Shown: piece after piece, positions 54,811 through 61,370 of the stretch | How the letters are laid out: the number at the start of each line of letters is the position of its first letter | Numbering within the stretch: position 1 is the first letter of the stretch | Assembly: GCA_004366205.1 (NCBI GenBank) | Contig: ML178738.1 | Location: 2,014-63,383, forward strand | Reading direction: 5' to 3' | DNA length: 61,370 bases | Source: Actinomycetota bacterium | GTDB taxonomy: Bacteria > Actinomycetota > Acidimicrobiia > Acidimicrobiales > CADCSY01 | Translations under genes and position numbers: made by a program | Notes under the pieces: generated by a model | Database searches by the model: none | Seen by the model: only the letters and a program-made list of their open reading frames with translations | What the model was told of the DNA's origin: nothing

Positions 54811-56412
54811 TCAGGTCACCTCGGCGAGGAGCAGCGGCGGGGCGTGCAGGTGCGTGACCGAGGGGTCGCGCCCCACGACGTCCTCGGCCATCTCGAGGGC
54901 GTCGCGCAGCGTGGACGCCGGCTTGAACCCGAGCCGGCGAACCGCCCGCGGGTCGCCACCCACCACGATCACCCCGCCGAGGTGCTCGAGCGCATGGGCG
55001 CCCCAGTACCACATGTAGAAGGGGTGCACGCCGTGGTAGGCGTAGCTCGTGCGGTACAGGTGGATGTACCACTCGTCGGTGGCGTAGGCCTGCTCGTACT
55101 TCGCCTCGATCTCGGCGGGATCGGTGGTCTCGGCGAGCACCTGCTCGAAGAAGTCGATGTAGCTGGGGTGGTGCACGGGGTGGAACTCCCACGGTGTGGG
55201 GTGGCTCATGATGAGCACGCCGCCCTCGCGCACCAGCGGCTTGTTGCGGTACAGGTTGAAGAAGTACCCGAGACCCGTGCACATGACGAGGATCGGGTTC
55301 ATCACCGAGTTCACGTTGTACGGGCAGATGTAGGGCAGTCCCAGCGTGAGCACGTCGGTCTGGCCCTCGACGTGCACCAGCTGCTGGGCGTGCACGTGCT
55401 CGAGGGTGCGGGCGTGCACGGCCTCGACCTCGCCGGCCTGCACCGAGGTCATCTGGTGGGGCGCCTCGATCCCGTGGAAGATCGAGCGCACCAGCCGCCG
55501 GGGCGCCCGGCGCAACGCCGCCTCGGTGGCGATGTAGGTCGCCCGGTCGCGGGCCGTCCACTCCCACTCGCGCTTCTGCAGCATGTCGAACGGCGCGGGG
55601 AACGTGTCGTTGTTGAGCGTGGTCTCGATCTGGAAGATCCTGACGCCCGCCTTCCGCAGCACCTCGCCCATCCGCCAGTTCGACTGGTGCAGCGCCGAGC
55701 GGCGCAGGTCCATCAGCGAGCGGGTGTGCTGGAGCGTGTGGACGTTGTGGTGGTGGCGCAGGCTGCGGTACGAGGCGAGCCCCGTGGCGGTGGACTTCCA
55801 CCCGCCGTCCATGGCGACCAGGTTGATGTTCACGTACACGAGCAGGTCGGACTCCGCGGCCCGCTTGCTGATCTCCACCTCCTCGCCGCGGTCCGTCGTG
55901 CCCAGGTGCACGAGGTTCTCGGGGTCCTCGGCGTCGAAGTTGTAGAGCAGGCCGTGGGGGGCGAAGGCGTCGTAGATGCGGTCGCCCAGGCAGTGGCGGA
56001 GCTCGGCTTCGGTCATGCGCCGGTGCAGGGCCAGCGCGGCGATGAGGTGGACGTCGTCGACCCCCGCCTCGGCGGCCAGGTCGAGCACGGCCTCGATGAC
56101 GCGCTGGCGGATGTCGGGCCGGCGCATCTTGGGCAGCGGCAGGGAGATGTCGTCGAAGGCGATCGTGAGCTTCATGCCGGGATGCAGCAGGGCGGGCAGG
56201 GGGTCGCTGTCGATGGGGTGCAGCAGCGCCTGGCGGATCGCCTCGTCGGGGTCGGGGAGCGGTTCGACGGGCTCAGGTGGGTAGATGACCCGGCTGCCGA
56301 CCGGCAGGCGTTCGAGGCGGAAGCCCTCGCCGTGGTGGAACAGCATCGGGGGCGTGGAGCGGTCGGTCTCGAGGACGAGACCGGGGCGGCGGGCCCGGCG
56401 GGGGGCGGTCAT
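54811..56412 (-). CDS. LarA-like (DUF2088) nickel-pincer-family protein
   Basis: A 533-residue protein of the lactate racemase superfamily, longer than LarA itself (about 425). The first family motif appears as FDDISLPLP, where LarA has DxTRPxP, so the Arg is replaced by Leu. The second motif GGWKSTATG keeps the Lys that carries the nickel-pincer cofactor in LarA, and a His cluster (LRHHHN) follows. This suggests a racemase or epimerase acting on a different hydroxy compound. Genes for the cofactor (larB, larC, larE) are not in the window. ATG at 56412 overlaps the alcohol dehydrogenase stop by 4 bases. Activity is inferred, not shown. Confidence 0.75.
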   Translation of the reverse strand: MTAPRRARRPGLVLETDRSTPPMLFHHGEGFRLERLPVGSRVIYPPEPVEPLPDPDEAIRQALLHPIDSDPLPALLHPGMKLTIAFDDISLPLPKMRRPDIRQRVIEAVLDLAAEAGVDDVHLIAALALHRRMTEAELRHCLGDRIYDAFAPHGLLYNFDAEDPENLVHLGTTDRGEEVEISKRAAESDLLVYVNINLVAMDGGWKSTATGLASYRSLRHHHNVHTLQHTRSLMDLRRSALHQSNWRMGEVLRKAGVRIFQIETTLNNDTFPAPFDMLQKREWEWTARDRATYIATEAALRRAPRRLVRSIFHGIEAPHQMTSVQAGEVEAVHARTLEHVHAQQLVHVEGQTDVLTLGLPYICPYNVNSVMNPILVMCTGLGYFFNLYRNKPLVREGGVLIMSHPTPWEFHPVHHPSYIDFFEQVLAETTDPAEIEAKYEQAYATDEWYIHLYRTSYAYHGVHPFYMWYWGAHALEHLGGVIVVGGDPRAVRRLGFKPASTLRDALEMAEDVVGRDPSVTHLHAPPLLLAEVT

Positions 56413-57614
56413 CGGTTCCTCTCCTTCTCGCCCCGGAGGTCGAAGGCGATCTTGACCGCGCCGCGCCGGCCGGCGTCGGCGGCGTGGCGGACGGCCTCGG
56501 TGAAGCGGTCGAGGGGGTAACGGGCGGACACCAGCCGGCCCAGCCGGGCCTCGGCCACCAGCTCGAAGGCGAGGTCGAACGTGCGGGCCGTTCGGCTCGG
56601 ACCGCCGCCGCCCGGGACGGTCTCGGTGCCGTACGCGTAGGCGCCGGCGAGCCGGACCTCGCGGTGCCACAGCGGGGTGAGGTCGACGCGCACCTCGCCG
56701 GCCATGCCCACCAGCACGACGTCGCCCCGGGGACGCACGGCGGCGAGGGCGGCGGCCAGCGAGGTGGCGCTGCCGACGCAGTCGACCACGGCGTCGGCGC
56801 CTCCGGTGAGCGACCGGACCGGACCGTCACCGAGGGCGAGGCTGCCGGTGACGCGCCGCACAGCCCGGAGCAGCTCGGCGGGCTCGGCGACCACGTCGGC
56901 GCCGAGCTCCTTCGCCAGGCGCCGCTGCTCGGGGTGCTTGGCCGCCGCGATCACCGTGCCCGGTGTCCGGTGCCGGCGCAGGGCCGCGATCGTGAGCAGG
57001 CCCAGGGTGCCGGCGCCGATGACCGCCACGGTGGGCGAGCGGTCCGGTACGCGTAGCGCGCCGTGGATCGCGCAGGCGGCGGGCTCGACCAGCACGGCGT
57101 CCTCGTCGGACAGCTCCTCGGGCACCCGGTGCAGCTGGCTCTCGTGGGCGATCAGCGCGGTCGACCACCCCCCGCCCGTGTCGGCGCAGAACCCGGTCTG
57201 CAGGCCTGGGGCCAGGTGGCCGAACGCCACCCGCTCGCAGCCGCCCAGCTCGCCGCTCGCGCAGGCGGGGCAGGGCGGCTCGATGGCCCGGGCCCGGCAG
57301 CCCAGCACCGGCTCGAGCACCACCCGGGTGCCGTCGTCGAGGTCGCCGACGACCTCGTGGCCGGGGACGAACGGGAACGACACGATGGGCTCGAAGTAGC
57401 GGGAGGCCCGGGCGTCGATGGTGGCCAGGTCGGACCCGCAGATCCCCGCGAGGCGGGGCCGGACCCGGACCCAGCCTTCCCCCGGTGGGACGGGCGGGTC
57501 GACGTCGGCGAGCCGGAGCGGGCCGACCCGCGCCCCGCGGCCGCCGCCGAGGGTCCCGGCGATGCGGGCCGCGGCGAAGCGCGGGACGTCGCGTTCGAAC
57601 AGGAGGGCCTTCAC
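56409..57614 (-). CDS. zinc-dependent alcohol dehydrogenase (MDR family)
   Basis: A 401-residue medium-chain dehydrogenase. Catalytic zinc ligands are expected in GICGSD and FVPGHEVVGD, and structural zinc ligands in EPPCPACASGELGGCERV. The NAD(P) fold carries VAVIGAGTLGLLTIAALRRH. A 25-residue segment after residue 10 (GTLGGGRGARVG) is an insertion relative to common ADHs. GTG at 57614 overlaps the upstream gene stop by 4 bases (GTGA), and its own stop overlaps the LarA-like gene start. It probably oxidises or forms the alcohol related to the acyl-reductase product. Confidence 0.9.
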   Translation of the reverse strand: MKALLFERDVPRFAAARIAGTLGGGRGARVGPLRLADVDPPVPPGEGWVRVRPRLAGICGSDLATIDARASRYFEPIVSFPFVPGHEVVGDLDDGTRVVLEPVLGCRARAIEPPCPACASGELGGCERVAFGHLAPGLQTGFCADTGGGWSTALIAHESQLHRVPEELSDEDAVLVEPAACAIHGALRVPDRSPTVAVIGAGTLGLLTIAALRRHRTPGTVIAAAKHPEQRRLAKELGADVVAEPAELLRAVRRVTGSLALGDGPVRSLTGGADAVVDCVGSATSLAAALAAVRPRGDVVLVGMAGEVRVDLTPLWHREVRLAGAYAYGTETVPGGGGPSRTARTFDLAFELVAEARLGRLVSARYPLDRFTEAVRHAADAGRRGAVKIAFDLRGEKERNR

Positions 57615-59953
57615 GGGCGCATCGAGGCGTGGGGCTCGCGGGGGATGGGCAGCAGGGGACGAGGACCTCCCGGCGCCTTCGTCCACTGCTCGACGAGCCA
57701 CCCCCGCTTGCGGGCGATGGCGGACAGCCGGGTCTCGGGGTTCACGGCCACGGGGAATCCGACCGCCTCGAGCATGGGGAGGTCACTCGCGGAGTCGGCG
57801 TAGGCGACCGCCTCCTCGAGGCGCAGCCCCTCGGCCGCGGCGTAGTCGGCGAGCACGATGGCGCGGGCCTCGCCGGTGGGCGGCACCTGGTCCAGCTCGC
57901 CGGTGTAGCGCCCGCCGGCCACGCCCATGCGGGCGCACACGATGTCGTCGAAGAGCGGGCGCAGCGGCTCGACCAGGAAGTCGAGCGCGCCGGTGATGAG
58001 GATCGTGCGGTGACCGAGGGCCCGGTGCTCGCGCACGCGCCGGAACCCGGCGGGGAACGACTTGGTGAGCACCAGCCGGCTGAACAGCTCGGCGGCGTCC
58101 TCGTGGAGCTGCTCGACGGGAGCGCCCTCGTAGCGCCGGTAGAAGTGGCGCAGGAAGTCGCCCCGGTCCCGGCGGTCGAGGGCGAGGAGCCCCGGCGCCT
58201 CGGCGAGGGTCTTGAGCACGAACCGCATGCGCCGGTCGGTGGGCAGGCGGCGGGTGGCGAGCCACGAGTAGGACTCGACCACGTTCGAGGCGATGAGGGT
58301 GTTCTCGAGGTCGAAGGCGGCGAGGTGCCGGTCCGGCGCGAGCACCGCCGCCCGCAGCCGCTCCTCGCGCGGTGTCGAGCGCCGGCCGCCGGGGGTCGTC
58401 TTCACCCGGGCGCTGCGCACGACGGCGGGCATGTGCACGTCGTGGACGTAGTGGTGCCAGTCGATCGTGCGGGGGTCGAACGCGAAGGCCTCACGGTCGG
58501 CCGGCTCGATGCGGTCCCAGAGGCCGAGCAACCGGTCCACGCCGAAGACCGCCTCGGTCTCGGCGTACGAGCCGTAGATCTCCACGTAGCCGAGGGCCCG
58601 GTCGGCCTCCTCGCGCTTGTCCTCGATGCGGGCCGACCAATCGGCCTGCCTGCCCCGCAGCGGCAGCGTCGCCAGCAGCCGCTCGGCGCGCTCGAGGGCG
58701 GTGCGGGCCCGCTGGAGCTGGCCCTGCACCCGGCCCCGACCGGGGAAGGACCACTCGGGCACGACGATGGGCTGGCCGTGCTCGTCGTAGAGCGGGTTGG
58801 CGGTGAAGTAGTCCCGGCCGAGGTCGACCAGGCGCCGGTAGCGGAGGGGGTTGGCGGCCCCCGAGGCGACCTGGTACACCGCGGGGCCGCCGGCGGGATC
58901 GGCCGGCGCAGCCAGGGCGTCCGCCGTGGCGGCGCAGATCGCCGCGGCGACCAGGTCGACGGGGATGACGTCGACGATGCCCTCGGGGATCCCGGGGAAC
59001 TCGCGCAGCAGCCCGCGGGCGTAGGCGATGATCACCGGGTCGGTCATGCGGAAGCCGCGGATCCAGCCCGGATGGGGCTCGGCCAGGGCCGACTCGATGA
59101 TCGAGGGTCGCAGGATCGTGAGGGGGACCCCCGCCCGCTGCTCGAGGAGGGCGACCTCGCCCAGGGCCTTGGTGAATGAGTAGACGTCGGGCCAGCCGAG
59201 CGAGCGGGCCCGGGCGCGGCCCGCCTCCACCAGCCGGTCCGCCACCCACTGCTGGCGCTCCCGTTCGGTCCGGCTCGCCAGCAGGGGCGTGCCGGCGGCG
59301 CCGAGCTCGGCGCGGGCCTGCTTGCGGAACGCGGCGAGGCGCTCGGGGTCGCGGCTGGCGGCCTCGGCGTCGGCCCGGGCCCGGCGGGCGGCGGCGACCT
59401 CGTCGCGCCAGTCGACGTCGGGGAAGTAGGGGCTGCCGGGCAGCAGGCGCTCCGGGGCCGCGCCACGGTGGTTGGCGGCCACGTAGCAGGTCGACACGGC
59501 GACGAGGTGTGCGGGGGCGTCGGCGGCGCCGAGCACCGCCGCCAGGCGCGACGGGCCCAGGAGGTTCACCTCGACGGCGGCGTCGAGCGGCGAGTCGAAC
59601 GAGACGGTGGCGGCCGAGTGGATGACGGCGTCGCAGCCGGTGAAGGTGGCCCGGTCGTCGTCGGAGAGGCCCAGCCCGTCGGCGCCGACGTCGCCGGCCA
59701 CCACCGTCACCCGCCGGCTGATCTCGTCGTCGAAGGCGGCGCCGAGCTCCGAGCGCAGGCGGTCGAAGGCGTCGTTGCGGAAGATCTCGCGTGCGGCGCG
59801 GCGGGCCACGTCGCTGGTGCGGCCGGGCCGCACGAGCAGCACGATCTCGCAGCCGGGCACGGACCGCAGCAGCCGCTCCACGACGGCGGTGCCCAGGAAG
59901 CCGGTGGCGCCGGTGACGCCGATGCGTCGACCGTCGAGTGCGTCGCGGATCAC
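57611..59953 (-). CDS. fatty acyl-CoA reductase-like SDR fused to a HAD-IB phosphatase
   Basis: A 780-residue fusion. Residues 1-400 are an extended short-chain dehydrogenase of the NAD_binding_4/acyl-CoA reductase type: GVTGATGFLGTAVVERLL, VIHSAATVSFD, and active-site YSFTK (about 262). Residues 400-530 resemble the C-terminal part of such reductases. Residues 540-760 are a HAD-IB domain with FDLENTLIASN, then a Thr motif (LITGALDF) and YADSASDLPML. The second Asp of DxDxT is Glu here, which may alter or weaken phosphatase chemistry. It would reduce an acyl thioester and dephosphorylate a product. It is the first gene of the four-gene operon; ATG is at 59953. Confidence 0.85.
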   Translation of the reverse strand: MIRDALDGRRIGVTGATGFLGTAVVERLLRSVPGCEIVLLVRPGRTSDVARRAAREIFRNDAFDRLRSELGAAFDDEISRRVTVVAGDVGADGLGLSDDDRATFTGCDAVIHSAATVSFDSPLDAAVEVNLLGPSRLAAVLGAADAPAHLVAVSTCYVAANHRGAAPERLLPGSPYFPDVDWRDEVAAARRARADAEAASRDPERLAAFRKQARAELGAAGTPLLASRTERERQQWVADRLVEAGRARARSLGWPDVYSFTKALGEVALLEQRAGVPLTILRPSIIESALAEPHPGWIRGFRMTDPVIIAYARGLLREFPGIPEGIVDVIPVDLVAAAICAATADALAAPADPAGGPAVYQVASGAANPLRYRRLVDLGRDYFTANPLYDEHGQPIVVPEWSFPGRGRVQGQLQRARTALERAERLLATLPLRGRQADWSARIEDKREEADRALGYVEIYGSYAETEAVFGVDRLLGLWDRIEPADREAFAFDPRTIDWHHYVHDVHMPAVVRSARVKTTPGGRRSTPREERLRAAVLAPDRHLAAFDLENTLIASNVVESYSWLATRRLPTDRRMRFVLKTLAEAPGLLALDRRDRGDFLRHFYRRYEGAPVEQLHEDAAELFSRLVLTKSFPAGFRRVREHRALGHRTILITGALDFLVEPLRPLFDDIVCARMGVAGGRYTGELDQVPPTGEARAIVLADYAAAEGLRLEEAVAYADSASDLPMLEAVGFPVAVNPETRLSAIARKRGWLVEQWTKAPGGPRPLLPIPREPHASMRP

Positions 59954-60004
59954 GCCCTCTCTCTAGCACCCGGCGCGCCGAGGGCCGGCACCCGGATGCG
60001 CCGG

Positions 60005-61111
60005 TCAGGCGAGCTTGGAGGCGATCGACCCGGCGGCGCGCAGCGCCGTGCCGTCGGCGCCCTCGGTGCTGAACGCCCGGGCCGGGCCGGACTCGGCCTC
60101 GGCCAGCAGGTCCTGCAGCAACCGCGCGATCGGCGTGCCCGCGTGGTCCCAGAAGTACCAGGCGAGGGCGCCGGGGATCGTGTTGATCTCGTTCACGAAC
60201 ACCTCGTCGCCGCACCACAGGAAGTCGAGGCGCACCACCCCGCGCACGAGCGCGGGTGCGACGATGCGCTCGGCGGCGGCTCGCATCGCCGACTCGATAG
60301 CCCCGGGCACGTCGGCGGGCAGCTCGCGGGGCGCGCTCGAGAGCCCCTCGCCACCGCTCAGGTACTTCTCGGCGTAGGTGTAGGGCCGCCCGTCCTCCTT
60401 CGCCAGCGGCCGTTCGATCGCCGACAGCTGCACCTCGGGGTGGGTGCGGACGGCGATGTTGAGGTCGACGGCGTCGGCGCGGAACGGCTCGATGACGGCG
60501 CCGGCCCGCAGGTGCACCGAGCTGCGCAGCAGGGCCCGGGCCGTGTCGAGGTCGTCCACGGTCTCGATCCCGATGGACGACCCCCCGAAGCGGGGCTTCA
60601 CGATGTAGGGCCCGTCGAAGTCCGGGTCGGGTCCGTCGGCGGTCAGCGCCGCCCCCGGCAGCACCGGGGCGCCCGCGGCGGCGGCCACGGCCCGGAAGGC
60701 GAGCTTGTCCATGCCCAGCGCGGCGCCGGCGGCGGAGGGACCCGTGTAGCGCACGCCGGCCAGGTCCAAGGCGGCCTGCAGGCTCCCGTCCTCGCCGGGG
60801 CCGCCGTGACAGCAGTTCAGCACCGCCGACACCTCGTGCGGCCGGCGCCGGCCGAGGCGGGCCTCCTCCTGGAAGCCGCCACCGGCGCCGGTGGCGAGCT
60901 CGAGCGGGGTCGCGCCCGGCGGTGGTCCGTCGAGGAACGCCCGGGCCTCGAGGTCGGGCGCCACCGAGAAGAATGCGCCCGACTTCGCCCAGTAGATCGC
61001 GCCAACGTCAACCCCGGCGTCGAGCAGGGCCCGGCACGCCTGGAGGCCGGTGAGGATGCTGACGTCGTGTTCGGGCGCCGGGCCGCCGAAGAGCACCGCA
61101 GGTCGGGTCAT
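60005..61111 (-). CDS. ddl: D-alanine--D-alanine ligase
   Basis: A 368-residue ATP-grasp enzyme. Key parts are VLFGGPAPEHDVSILTG at the start, NCCHGGPGEDGSLQAALDLA, YIVKPRFGGSSIGI (ATP-binding loop), RLDFLWCGDEVFVNEINTIP (Mg2+ ligands) and PGALAWYFWDHAGTP. It makes the D-Ala-D-Ala dipeptide of peptidoglycan. The normal YxxK loop is present as YAEKYLSGG. It is downstream of a Mur ligase gene on the same strand (45-bp gap), a natural pairing because MurF attaches this dipeptide. Confidence 0.95.
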   Translation of the reverse strand: MTRPAVLFGGPAPEHDVSILTGLQACRALLDAGVDVGAIYWAKSGAFFSVAPDLEARAFLDGPPPGATPLELATGAGGGFQEEARLGRRRPHEVSAVLNCCHGGPGEDGSLQAALDLAGVRYTGPSAAGAALGMDKLAFRAVAAAAGAPVLPGAALTADGPDPDFDGPYIVKPRFGGSSIGIETVDDLDTARALLRSSVHLRAGAVIEPFRADAVDLNIAVRTHPEVQLSAIERPLAKEDGRPYTYAEKYLSGGEGLSSAPRELPADVPGAIESAMRAAAERIVAPALVRGVVRLDFLWCGDEVFVNEINTIPGALAWYFWDHAGTPIARLLQDLLAEAESGPARAFSTEGADGTALRAAGSIASKLA

Positions 61112-61156
61112 GGCCGCACAGCGTACGGCCCGGCGGAACCGTCCCCGGCACCGGGC

Positions 61157-61370
61157 TCAGGGGTAGTGGTCGGGCAGGTCGTTCTCGTAGAGGACGGTGT
61201 CGCCGTTGCGGAGGTGCTGGCGGACCCACGCCACGGCCTCGTCCCGGGTGTCCATGACGTGGACGGTGGCGGCGCCGCGGCGGGCGCCCTCGAGCAGGGC
61301 TCTGCGGTTGGTGCGACCGACGATGAGGATGTCGGTGGCGACCCTTCCCGCCGCGGTCGCGAACGCCACG
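61157..61370 (-). CDS. Mur ligase family protein, C-terminal part (MurF-like)
   Basis: The gene enters from the right edge, and only its last 70 codons are seen. They end with VLYENDLPDHYP and include GRVATDILIVGRTNRRALLEG and WVRQHLRNGDTV, which resemble the third domain of MurF and MurF-like ligases, where a GDxVLxK/E segment is conserved. Together with the ddl gene it would finish the peptide stem of peptidoglycan. The start is outside the window, so full-length identity cannot be established. Confidence 0.65.
   Translation of the reverse strand, partial: VAFATAAGRVATDILIVGRTNRRALLEGARRGAATVHVMDTRDEAVAWVRQHLRNGDTVLYENDLPDHYP

Overview
The window is 61 kb of very GC-rich, densely packed bacterial DNA. 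GTG starts are frequent and many gene junctions overlap by 1 or 4 bases. The gene mix (several F420-type luciferase-like oxidoreductases, a PucR regulator, acyl-CoA metabolism genes, a CsoR regulator, a phosphoketolase, an LPxTG-anchored hydrolase) suggests a free-living actinomycete, perhaps near Acidimicrobiia. That placement is inferred from gene content and is not proven. No transposase, integrase, CRISPR array, rRNA gene or complete tRNA gene is visible.

Region 1 (1-17.9 kb) is a metal and stress block. A tRNA-like 3' end sits at the left edge. It is followed by a CopB-type P-type ATPase, a phosphoketolase/acetate kinase pair, an MgtA-type ATPase and a minus-strand run: pentapeptide-repeat protein, YidC, TatA, an OmpR-type two-component system, a lone receiver protein, a fused crcB/DUF190 remnant and an intact fluoride exporter CrcB. 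A luciferase-like oxidoreductase, CsoR with its palindromic operator, a CopA-type ATPase and an acetyltransferase follow.

Region 2 (18-24.1 kb) holds two F420-type oxidoreductases, two Gfo/Idh/MocA dehydrogenases and a Kelch protein. Remnants of an F420 oxidoreductase and of a DegT aminotransferase are also here, so this stretch looks reshuffled and partly decayed.

Region 3 (24.2-38.4 kb) starts with an orphan family-5 substrate-binding lipoprotein. It continues with a nine-gene minus-strand block: acyl-CoA dehydrogenase, a LivK/LivH/LivM-LivG/LivF uptake system, a PucR regulator, an acyl-CoA ligase, an alpha/beta hydrolase and a cell-wall-anchored lipase. Read together it is a candidate pathway that cleaves an ester outside the cell, imports the acid, activates it with CoA and oxidises it. 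Two palindromic sites mark likely control points.

Region 4 (38.4-53.6 kb) is central metabolism: citrate synthase, a carboxyltransferase, a LysR regulator, a second orphan family-5 binding protein with a structured leader, a HAD-acyltransferase fusion, mitochondrial-type aconitase with a divergent GntR regulator, and the large subunit of glutamate synthase.

Region 5 (53.7-61.4 kb) has a pair of 61-bp-period hairpin repeats and then a tightly coupled four-gene operon: acyl-reductase/HAD fusion, zinc alcohol dehydrogenase, LarA-like protein and PlsC-like acyltransferase. This is probably an uncharacterised lipid pathway. D-Ala-D-Ala ligase and the end of a Mur ligase close the window.
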